Shown: in pieces, positions 1-5,429 of the stretch
Numbering within the stretch: the stretch's first letter is position 1
Layout of the letters: every line of letters begins with the position of its first letter
Source of the DNA: Candidatus Omnitrophota bacterium
GTDB taxonomy: Bacteria; Omnitrophota; Gorgyraeia; Aquiviventales; Aquiviventaceae
Assembly (NCBI GenBank): GCA_020057015.1
Contig: JAGVGS010000079.1
Span: 1 to 5,429 of the forward strand
Reading direction: 5' to 3'
DNA: 5,429 nt
The notes under the pieces: model-generated
The model's database searches: none
Told to the model about the DNA's origin: nothing
What the model saw: the letters and a program-made list of their open reading frames with translations, nothing else
Position numbers and translations under genes: made by a program

Positions 1-328
1 CGCCCAAACACTCCGCACCTAGGCCACCGGCGCGCTGCGTCGCCGCGATCTCCCGCAGCAAGGCCGATCGCGGCGCCGGGCCCAGGGTCCGCAAAAAAGC
101 GGTCGTGCCTGTCTTCGCTAGCTCGCGCGAGAGCACGGCGGAGGGCCCCCACACATGCAGGTCAATGAACCCTGGGGCGACGAAGGCCCCCTTCAGCGAG
201 AGCTGTTCTGCGCCCCGTGGCGCCTTGCGCGCGAGGCTGACAATGCGGCCGCGCGCCACGCCCACCACCCCGCGCCGCACGCCGCGCGGGGTGAGCAACT
301 GGGCCTGGGTCAGCCAAAGTGTGTTCAA
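1..328 (-). CDS. nagA: NagA-like N-acetylglucosamine-6-phosphate deacetylase, 5' part only (runs off window edge)
   Basis: An open frame of 109 codons starts with TTG (328-326) and leaves the window without a stop. It reads as the N-terminus of an amidohydrolase of the NagA type, a cytoplasmic enzyme that converts GlcNAc-6-phosphate to glucosamine-6-phosphate and acetate in amino-sugar use and wall recycling. Seen: a small N-terminal beta region (about residues 3-45) with RGRIVSL, then VAPGFIDLHVWG (50-61), where PGFID begins the TIM barrel, and TGTTAFLRTLGP (73-84), which matches the NagA signature GTTsflpTl. The final AECLG fits the strand that leads into HLEGP in NagA. Odd points: the first metal-motif region is H-V-W rather than H-x-H or the E. 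coli Q-x-N, and the loop before GTT is about ten residues short. The start is inferred: the frame is closed upstream by TGA at 367-365 inside the tRNA, and later starts would cut the N-terminal strands. The catalytic half lies outside the window, so substrate is inferred from family likeness. Confidence 0.72.
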   Translation of the reverse strand, partial: MNTLWLTQAQLLTPRGVRRGVVGVARGRIVSLARKAPRGAEQLSLKGAFVAPGFIDLHVWGPSAVLSRELAKTGTTAFLRTLGPAPRSALLREIAATQRAGGLGAECLG

Positions 329-336
329 AAGAAAAC

Positions 337-407
337 GTCCCCAGGGGGAATCGAACCCCCATTGTCAGCTCGAAAGGCTGTTGTCCTAACCATTAGACGA
401 TGGGGAC
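337..407 (-). tRNA. tRNA-Glu, anticodon UUC
   Basis: A 71-nt cloverleaf reads from 407 down to 337. The acceptor stem is GTCCCCA/TGGGGAC (7 perfect pairs). The D-arm is GTCT-AATGGTTA-GGAC and the T-arm is GGGGG-TTCGATT-CCCCC. The anticodon loop CTTTCGA places TTC at 374-372, which decodes GAA/GAG. U11-A24, U13-G22 and a four-base variable loop (CAAT) agree with bacterial tRNA-Glu. The 3' CCA is not encoded (GTTTTC follows), so it must be added by a nucleotidyltransferase. The outermost anticodon-stem pair is an A27-A43 mismatch, and position 37 is G instead of the A seen in E. coli. The gene begins 3 nt after the gyrA stop and ends 8 nt before the nagA-like TTG, so it is probably cut out of a polycistronic transcript. 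No separate promoter was recognised in the 3' end of gyrA. Confidence 0.95.
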
Positions 408-410
408 AAG

Positions 411-2885
411 CTATTTGGCTTTATCAAGCGGCTTCTCTTGCGCCTCGCCGCTTTCTTCCTCATCGCGAGGGGCGACGCGGGCCACGGAGGCCAGGCGGTC
501 CTTGCCCTTGATGCTGATCAGCCGCACGCCCTGGGCCCCCCGGCCGGTCTCCCGGATGTCCTTCACGGGCGAGCGCACCATCATGCCCTCTTGCGAAATC
601 AGCATCAATTCATCTTGATTCGTGACCGTCTTGGCGTCAACGACTTTTCCGTTCCTCTCGGTGACGCTGAGGTTGATGACGCCCGAGCCGCCACGGCTCG
701 TCAGCCGGTAGTCTTCCACCGGGGTGCGCTTGCCAAAGCCGTTGTCCGTCACCGTCAGGAGGGTAGCGCCGGCCTTCACGATGGCCATCGCGACGACCTC
801 ATCATTCTTGCCCAGCTTCATCCCCCGGACCCCGCGGGCGCTGCGACCGACTTCGCGCGCCTGCTCTTCCGGAAAGCGGATCGCCTTGCCCAGCCGCGTC
901 ATCAACAGAATCTCCTGCTGGCCATCGGTAATGACCGCCTCGATCAGCTCATCGCCCTTATCCAGGGTGATGGCGATGATGCCGGCCTTGCGCGGATTGG
1001 CGTAGGCCTCGAGCTTGGTCTTCTTGATCGTGCCCTGCCGCGTGCCCATGAGCACGTAGCGCACCGGCGAGAATTCCTTCACAGCGGCAAAGGCCGAGAG
1101 CCGCTCGCCTGGCTGCAACGAGAGCATGTTCACGATGGCACTGCCTTTGGCATAGCGGCTGGCCTGCGGCACCTCGTGCACCTTCAGCCAGTAGCAGCGG
1201 CCTTGCGTCGTGAAGAACATGAGCGTTTCGTGCGTCGAGGCCACGAAGAGATGCTCGACGAAATCTTCGTCCTTGGTCTCCATCGCGGTGATGCCCACCC
1301 CGCCGCGGCGCTGCTTGCGGTACGCCGAGACCGGCAGGCGCTTGATGTAGCCGGCGTGGCTGATGGTGATAACCACATCCTCATCGGCGATCAAATCCTC
1401 GAGCTTGAACTCCTGTACTTCGCCCAGGATTTCGGTGCGGCGCTCGTCGTTGAACTTCTTCTTCAGCTCGAGTAGCTCGTCCTTCACGACTTCCATGAGC
1501 TTTGTCTCGCTCTTCAGCAACATCTGGAAATACTCGATCTTCCTGAGCAATTCCTTGTACTCGGCCTCGATCTTGTCGCGCTCGAGGGCGGTCAGGCGCT
1601 GCAGCTGCATCTCCAAGATCGCCTGCGACTGGCGGTCGCTGAGCTTGAACTTTTCCATCAGCGAGGCTTTGGCCTCCGCCGGGCTCTTCGACTGGCGGAT
1701 CACCTTGATGATCGCATCCAAATTCGCCAAGGCAATGCGCAGGCCCTCGAGGATGTGCGCGCGATCCTGGGCGCGGGCCAGCTCAAACCGGGTCCGGCGC
1801 AGGATAATTTCTTTGCGGTGCTCGACGAAGGCCTGCAGCACCTGCTTCAGGTTCAAGATGCGCGGCCGCCCGTCGAGCAGGGCCAGCATGATGACCCCGA
1901 AGGTGGTCTCCATCTGGGTGTGCTTGAAGAGCTGGTTGAGGACCACTTGGTCGTTGGCATCACGCTTGAGCTCAATCACGATGCGCATGCCGTCTTTGTC
2001 CGACTCATCGCGCAGGTCGGAGATGCCCTCCAGGGTCTTTTCTCCCACGAGCTTCGCGATGTTCTCCAGCAGGTTGGCTTTGTTCACCTGATACGGCAGC
2101 TCGGTAATCACGAGCGCCTGGCGGTTGCCTTTCAGTTGCTCCACCTGCGCACGGGCGCGGATCCGCAGCGAGCCGCGTCCCGTAGCATAGGCGTCCTTGA
2201 TGCCGCCCTTGCCGCAGATGATGGCCCCGGTCGGGAAATCCGGCCCCTTGATGTGCTTCATCAGGGCGGGCAGCTCGATTTGCGGATCGTCGATCACCGC
2301 ACAGACCGCGTCCACCGTCTCGCCGATGTTATGCGGCGGAATGTTGGTCGCCATCCCCACCGCGATGCCGCTGGAGCCATTGACCAGCAGGTTCGGCAGC
2401 TTCGCCGGCATGAGCTTGGGCTCTTGCAGCGAGCCATCGAAATTCGGGGCAAAATCGACGGTGTTCTTGTCCAAATCGGCCAGCAATTCCATGGCCACGG
2501 ACGCCAGGCGCGCCTCCGTGTATCTCATTGCGGCCGGCGCATCGCCATCGACGCTGCCGAAGTTGCCCTGCCCGTCGATCAAAGGGTAGCGAAGGCTGAA
2601 GTCCTGCACCATGCGCACCAGCGCGTCGTAGACCGCGGAGTCGCCGTGCGGGTGGTACTTCCCCAACACTTCCCCGACGATACGGGCGCATTTCTTGTAG
2701 GGCTTGCCGGGGTCAAGCCCCAGGTCGGTCATCCCGTAGAGAATGCGCCGATGCACCGGCTTCAAGCCATCGCGCACGTCAGGCAGTGCCCGCCCCACGA
2801 TGACGCTCATGGCGTAGGACAGGTACGAGTCCTTGATCTCCTGCTCGATCTCCCGCGGAACAATCTTCTCGCCAAGGGTGTACAT
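411..2885 (-). CDS. gyrA: DNA gyrase subunit A
   Basis: This 824-residue protein is the breakage-reunion and DNA-wrapping subunit of gyrase, which forms A2B2 with GyrB and adds negative supercoils using ATP. Numbering matches E. coli through the N-terminal domain. The winged-helix region (about 30-150) has Arg121 and catalytic Tyr122 in AAMRYTEARL (codon 2522-2520). The quinolone region GDSAVYD (81-87) keeps Ser83 and Asp87, the sensitive-type residues. Ile174, the DNA-bending wedge, lies in SSGIAVGMATNIPPHN. The tower follows, then the long coiled coil of the DNA gate (about 360-485). The C-terminal pinwheel (about 500-803) shows blade motifs near 579, 632, 681, 728 and 779. The GyrA-box is QRRGGVG (525-531), with Val where Lys or Arg is usual; having a box at all argues for GyrA rather than ParC. 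A charged tail, rich in Glu and Lys, closes the protein (807-824). The ATG lies 3 nt after the gyrB stop with only a weak GGA at 2898-2896, so translational coupling to gyrB is likely. The stop is TAG. Confidence 0.98.
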   Translation of the reverse strand: MYTLGEKIVPREIEQEIKDSYLSYAMSVIVGRALPDVRDGLKPVHRRILYGMTDLGLDPGKPYKKCARIVGEVLGKYHPHGDSAVYDALVRMVQDFSLRYPLIDGQGNFGSVDGDAPAAMRYTEARLASVAMELLADLDKNTVDFAPNFDGSLQEPKLMPAKLPNLLVNGSSGIAVGMATNIPPHNIGETVDAVCAVIDDPQIELPALMKHIKGPDFPTGAIICGKGGIKDAYATGRGSLRIRARAQVEQLKGNRQALVITELPYQVNKANLLENIAKLVGEKTLEGISDLRDESDKDGMRIVIELKRDANDQVVLNQLFKHTQMETTFGVIMLALLDGRPRILNLKQVLQAFVEHRKEIILRRTRFELARAQDRAHILEGLRIALANLDAIIKVIRQSKSPAEAKASLMEKFKLSDRQSQAILEMQLQRLTALERDKIEAEYKELLRKIEYFQMLLKSETKLMEVVKDELLELKKKFNDERRTEILGEVQEFKLEDLIADEDVVITISHAGYIKRLPVSAYRKQRRGGVGITAMETKDEDFVEHLFVASTHETLMFFTTQGRCYWLKVHEVPQASRYAKGSAIVNMLSLQPGERLSAFAAVKEFSPVRYVLMGTRQGTIKKTKLEAYANPRKAGIIAITLDKGDELIEAVITDGQQEILLMTRLGKAIRFPEEQAREVGRSARGVRGMKLGKNDEVVAMAIVKAGATLLTVTDNGFGKRTPVEDYRLTSRGGSGVINLSVTERNGKVVDAKTVTNQDELMLISQEGMMVRSPVKDIRETGRGAQGVRLISIKGKDRLASVARVAPRDEEESGEAQEKPLDKAK

Positions 2886-2888
2886 GGA

Positions 2889-5345
2889 TTAGACGTCCAG
2901 GTTTTTCACTTCGAGGGCGTGCTCTTCGATGAATTGCTTGCGCGGCTCCACCGCGTCGCCCATGAGCGTGGTGAACATGCGCTCCGCCTCCACGGCATCC
3001 TCCGACATCACCTTGAGAATCGTGCGCTTGGCCGGATCCATCGTGGTCTCCCACAACTGGGTGGGGTTCATTTCCCCCAGCCCCTTGTAGCGCTGGATCG
3101 TCATGCCCTTGCGACCCTCTTCCTCAATCGCCAAGAGCGCCTCGCGCAGCCCGGCGAAGGTGACGCTCTTCTCCCCGTCCAATTTGAAGGCGGGTTTGGC
3201 GTCCTTGTCCGGGAAGTACTCCTCCAGAGATAGCCCCAGCTTTTCCAGCTTCTTGCGCACGCCGTCGATCTCCGAGGCCTCGAAGAGCTCCACGAATTGC
3301 TCTTTAGCCGTCGCGGAAGCTTTCCCCAGCTCATCCAGATTCAGCTCGTGCTTCTGCGTGAACTTCGCCAGCTCCTGATCATCGTGCAGAAAGTGCGGCT
3401 CGCCCTCCAGCCGGATGAAATACAGCGGCGGGCCCTTTTTGGCATCCACGTGTGCGAAATACAGGCCCGGGTCGATGCGCGAGCGCGCCAGGTTCTTCAG
3501 CAGCGGCTCCAGCTCGGCGAGCACCTTCAGCAGCTCCAGCAGCGCCTTATCCTTGATCACTTTCTTGCTCTTGAGGTGCGTCAGCGTCTGTCCCTCGGCC
3601 CCCAGCTCGATGAGCATGCCGGAGAGATCGCCATCGGTCTCAATGTACTCCTCGCGCTTGCCGCGCTTGATCTTGTAGAGCGGCGGCTGCGCGATGTATA
3701 TGTGGCCGTTGTCGATGAGCTGCTGCATCTGGCGGTAGAACAGCGTCAGCAGCAGCGTGCGGATGTGCGAGCCATCCACGTCGGCGTCGGTCATGATCAC
3801 GATCTTATGGTAGCGCAATTTCTCCAGGCTGAACTCGCTGCCCACCCCGCAGCCCAGCGCCGTGATCACGGTGCGGATCTCTTCGTTGGTGAGCACCTTC
3901 TCCAGACGCGCCTTCTCGACGTTGAGGATCTTGCCCTTCAGCGGCAGAATCGCCTGGAAGCGCCGATCGCGCCCCTGCTTGGCTGAGCCGCCGGCCGAGT
4001 CGCCCTCCACGATGTAGATCTCGCAGAGTGCGGCGTCGCGCTCTGAGCAGTCGGCGAGCTTGCCCGGCAGGGCGCTGGACTCCAGCAGCCCCTTGCGGCG
4101 CACGAGCTCGCGCTCATGCCGCGCGCGCTCGCGGGCCCGCGCTTCCACGATGCATTTGTCCGCGATCTTGCTGGCGATGGTGGGGTGCTCTTCAAAAAAC
4201 TGCGAGAGCTTTTCGTTGCAGATCGAGGCCACGATGCCCTCGACCTCGGGGCTGCCCAGCTTCGCCTTGGTCTGGCCCTCGAACTGCGGCTGCGGCACCT
4301 TGACGCTGATCACGGCGGTGAGGCCCGCGCGCGAGTCTTCGCTTTCGATCTTGAGGTCGTCGCCCTTGAAGAGGTTCTTGCCCTTGCAGTAGGTGTTGAT
4401 CGTGCGGGTCAAGGCCGACTTGAAGCCCGAGAGATGGGTGCCGCCGTCGATGGTGTTGATGTTATTCGCGAACGAAAACAGATGTTCCGCGTAGCCGTCG
4501 TTGTACTGCAGCGCGATTTCCACCGAGACGTGCTCGCGGGCGTCCTCGAAATAGACCGGGCTGTGGACCGCGGTCTTGGACTTATTCAAATGCTCCACGA
4601 ATTCCTTGATCCCTCCGGTAAATTGAAACGTGGTTTCTTTGTTGTGCCGCTCGTCTTTGATGGCGACGATGAGGCCCTTGTTGAGGAAGGCCAGCTCGCG
4701 CATGCGGTTGGCGAGCGTGTCGTAGTTGTGCACGATCCCGGTGGTGAAGATCTCTTTGTCGGCCTTATAGGTGATTTTCGTGCCGGTGGAGGCGGCTTTG
4801 CCGATCACCGTAATGGCAGACGCCGGCTTGCCCCGCTGGTACCGCTGGCGGTACACCTTGCCGTCGCGCTTGACCTCCACCTCGAGCCATTCGGAGAGCG
4901 CGTTGACCACCGAGATCCCGACGCCATGCAGCCCGCCGGCTACCTTGTACGTGCGGCTGTCGAACTTGCCCCCGGCGTGCAGCTTGGTGAGTACCACCTC
5001 GAGGGCGGACTTCTTCTCGGTCTTGTGCAAATCCACTGGGATGCCGCGGCCATCGTCGATGACGGTGACGGAATTATCCGCATGGATGATGAGGTCAATA
5101 TGGCTGCAATGCTCGGCCATCGCCTCATCGACCGAGTTATCGACGACTTCTTCCACCAAGTGGTGCAGGCCCCGCGCGCCGGTATCGCCGATGTACATTG
5201 CCGGGCGCCGGCGGACTGCCTCCAACCCCTCCAGCACCTGAATGCTGCTGGCGTCATAGCCTTGCGGGGCTTTTGCTGCTGCTGCACGTGCCACGTTGGA
5301 CTCCTTTGCCGTTGCGGCGGGTTTCCGCCGTGCTTTTGCTGCCAT
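2889..5345 (-). CDS. gyrB: DNA gyrase subunit B
   Basis: This is the ATPase and TOPRIM subunit of gyrase, 818 residues from the first ATG. The GHKL ATPase domain (about 30-245) has EEVVDN with catalytic Glu66 and Asn70, DDGRGIP with Asp97 (E. coli Asp73) and Arg100, GGLHGVG (137-143), and TGTK (187-190). The transducer domain supplies QTK with ATP-contacting Lys360. The TOPRIM metal residues are Glu447 in VEGDSAGG and Asp520/Asp522 in MTDADVDGSH. LKGKILN (469-475) and QRYKGLGEMNPTQLWETTMD (751-770) are also present. Between about 571 and 744 lies the insertion found in E. coli-type GyrB, which explains the length (about 640 without it, 804 in E. coli). The usual core starts at YDASSIQVLEGLEAVRRRP (30-48); the preceding 29 residues are a poorly conserved Ala/Lys/Arg tail. 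An alternative GTG start at 5294 has a much better ribosome site and would give 801 residues, so the true start is open. The stop is TAA at 2891-2889, 3 nt before gyrA. Confidence 0.98.
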   Translation of the reverse strand: MAAKARRKPAATAKESNVARAAAAKAPQGYDASSIQVLEGLEAVRRRPAMYIGDTGARGLHHLVEEVVDNSVDEAMAEHCSHIDLIIHADNSVTVIDDGRGIPVDLHKTEKKSALEVVLTKLHAGGKFDSRTYKVAGGLHGVGISVVNALSEWLEVEVKRDGKVYRQRYQRGKPASAITVIGKAASTGTKITYKADKEIFTTGIVHNYDTLANRMRELAFLNKGLIVAIKDERHNKETTFQFTGGIKEFVEHLNKSKTAVHSPVYFEDAREHVSVEIALQYNDGYAEHLFSFANNINTIDGGTHLSGFKSALTRTINTYCKGKNLFKGDDLKIESEDSRAGLTAVISVKVPQPQFEGQTKAKLGSPEVEGIVASICNEKLSQFFEEHPTIASKIADKCIVEARARERARHERELVRRKGLLESSALPGKLADCSERDAALCEIYIVEGDSAGGSAKQGRDRRFQAILPLKGKILNVEKARLEKVLTNEEIRTVITALGCGVGSEFSLEKLRYHKIVIMTDADVDGSHIRTLLLTLFYRQMQQLIDNGHIYIAQPPLYKIKRGKREEYIETDGDLSGMLIELGAEGQTLTHLKSKKVIKDKALLELLKVLAELEPLLKNLARSRIDPGLYFAHVDAKKGPPLYFIRLEGEPHFLHDDQELAKFTQKHELNLDELGKASATAKEQFVELFEASEIDGVRKKLEKLGLSLEEYFPDKDAKPAFKLDGEKSVTFAGLREALLAIEEEGRKGMTIQRYKGLGEMNPTQLWETTMDPAKRTILKVMSEDAVEAERMFTTLMGDAVEPRKQFIEEHALEVKNLDV
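5269..5342 (-). repeat. 11-nt direct repeat in the gyrB 5' end
   Basis: GCAGCAAAAGC occurs at 5342-5332 and again at 5279-5269, 63 nt (21 codons) apart and in the same reading frame, each coding Ala-Ala-Lys-Ala. One copy follows the ATG directly; the other lies a few codons after the alternative GTG. It may be a small duplication of a start region or simply chance in Ala/Lys-rich low-complexity sequence. Confidence 0.4.
5301..5307 (-). promoter_or_regulatory. strong Shine-Dalgarno motif inside the gyrB 5' end, favouring a GTG start
   Basis: The minus strand reads AAAGGAG from 5307 to 5301, followed by a 6-nt spacer and an in-frame GTG at 5294-5292 (codon 18 of the longest gyrB frame). This is a near-ideal ribosome site. 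The upstream ATG at 5345 has only a weak AGG about 9 nt before it. The motif therefore argues that GyrB may begin MARAAAAKAPQGYDASS, or that two starts are used. Against it, the codons just after the ATG are A-rich, as is common at genuine gene starts. Confidence 0.55.
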
Positions 5346-5346
5346 G

Positions 5347-5429
5347 CTAGGCGCCTGTGGGTCGGGCGGCCCGGGGGCGAGCCGCCAGCCACGCCTCTTG
5401 CCGTACGCCGCGCGCCAGCGTCCGCGGGC
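5347..5429 (-). CDS. C-terminal end of an unidentified upstream gene (partial)
   Basis: One frame enters from the high-coordinate edge, gives 26 full codons (PRTLARGVRQEAWLAARPRA, then ARPTGA) and stops at TAG (5349-5347), 1 nt before the first gyrB ATG. The tail is rich in Arg and Ala, and its third codon positions are mostly G or C. A stop placed next to the ATG matches the tight packing of the other genes and suggests an operon with translational coupling. I do not recognise the protein; genes commonly found before gyrB (recF, or a DUF721/DciA-like gene) are possible, but no motif supports either. A second frame is also open here and in frame with the gyrB ATG, so the coding call is tentative. 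Confidence 0.35.
   Translation of the reverse strand, partial: PRTLARGVRQEAWLAARPRAARPTGA

Noticed and set aside
327..360. Rho-independent terminator formed by the tRNA T-arm and following T-rich run
   Set aside because: The GC hairpin belongs to the tRNA, and seven acceptor-stem bases lie between it and the T tract, so it is not a standard terminator.
162..362. Minus-strand ATG open frame starting inside the tRNA
   Set aside because: The overlapping frame from TTG 328 encodes a recognisable NagA-like N-terminus; this one is Arg/Gly/Pro-rich and out of phase.
408..440. Promoter for the tRNA within the gyrA 3' end
   Set aside because: A GATAAA-like -10 is present near 426-421, but no matching -35 is visible and it lies within coding sequence.
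438..1475. Plus-strand open frame of 345 codons opposite the 3' half of gyrA
   Set aside because: His/Ala/Arg-rich low-information protein antisense to the conserved GyrA C-terminal domain; same GC-bias effect.
1363..2091. Plus-strand Ser/Arg-rich open frame of 242 codons
   Set aside because: Its composition is a direct echo of the Lys/Glu/Leu-rich gyrA coiled coil read in antisense.
2603..2645. Quinolone-resistance changes in GyrA
   Set aside because: Ser83 and Asp87 are both the sensitive-type residues.
411..2885. ParC (topoisomerase IV) identity for the A subunit
   Set aside because: A recognisable GyrA-box, E. coli GyrA numbering through Tyr122 and Ile174, and pairing with an insertion-bearing GyrB all favour gyrase.
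1755..3233. Long plus-strand open frame crossing the gyrB/gyrA junction
   Set aside because: It is antisense to two clear genes, has no recognisable domain, and is explained by GC-rich codon bias, which removes stops from opposite frames.
4940..5392. Minus-strand open frame overlapping the gyrB start in another phase
   Set aside because: It overlaps the conserved GyrB ATPase domain out of frame and has no family likeness.

Overview
The window holds an ordinary bacterial housekeeping block, all on the minus strand. In transcription order it contains: the last codons of an unidentified gene, gyrB, gyrA, a tRNA-Glu gene, and the 5' part of a gene that looks like nagA (N-acetylglucosamine-6-phosphate deacetylase), which runs off the low-coordinate edge. 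Packing is extremely tight: 1 nt between the upstream fragment and the first gyrB ATG, 3 nt between gyrB and gyrA, 3 nt between gyrA and the tRNA, and 8 nt between the tRNA and the nagA-like start. No promoter or standalone terminator was recognised, so the block reads as one transcription unit cut up by tRNA processing.

The organism is a bacterium with a GC-rich genome (third codon positions are mostly G or C). GyrB is 818 residues and carries the roughly 170-residue insertion in its TOPRIM region that is typical of E. coli-like (Gram-negative) GyrB and absent from the short ~640-residue form. The tRNA gene does not encode its CCA end. These traits, with the divergent NagA-like protein, suggest a less-studied Gram-negative-type lineage, possibly in the PVC/Omnitrophota direction. 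The phylum is a guess and cannot be settled from this window.

Together GyrB (ATPase, TOPRIM) and GyrA (breakage-reunion domain, DNA-wrapping C-terminal domain) form the A2B2 gyrase that introduces negative supercoils. All catalytic residues checked are present, and the quinolone-resistance positions of GyrA carry the sensitive-type residues. tRNA-Glu(UUC) serves translation. The NagA-like enzyme would act in amino-sugar catabolism or cell-wall recycling.

No new defence, mobile or regulatory system was found, and there is no gene-free stretch longer than 300 bases. Points worth a second look are the tRNA acting as the boundary between gyrA and the nagA-like message, the remodelled metal-site loop of the NagA-like protein, a valine in the GyrA-box, the in-frame gyrB/gyrA junction, and an ambiguous gyrB start.
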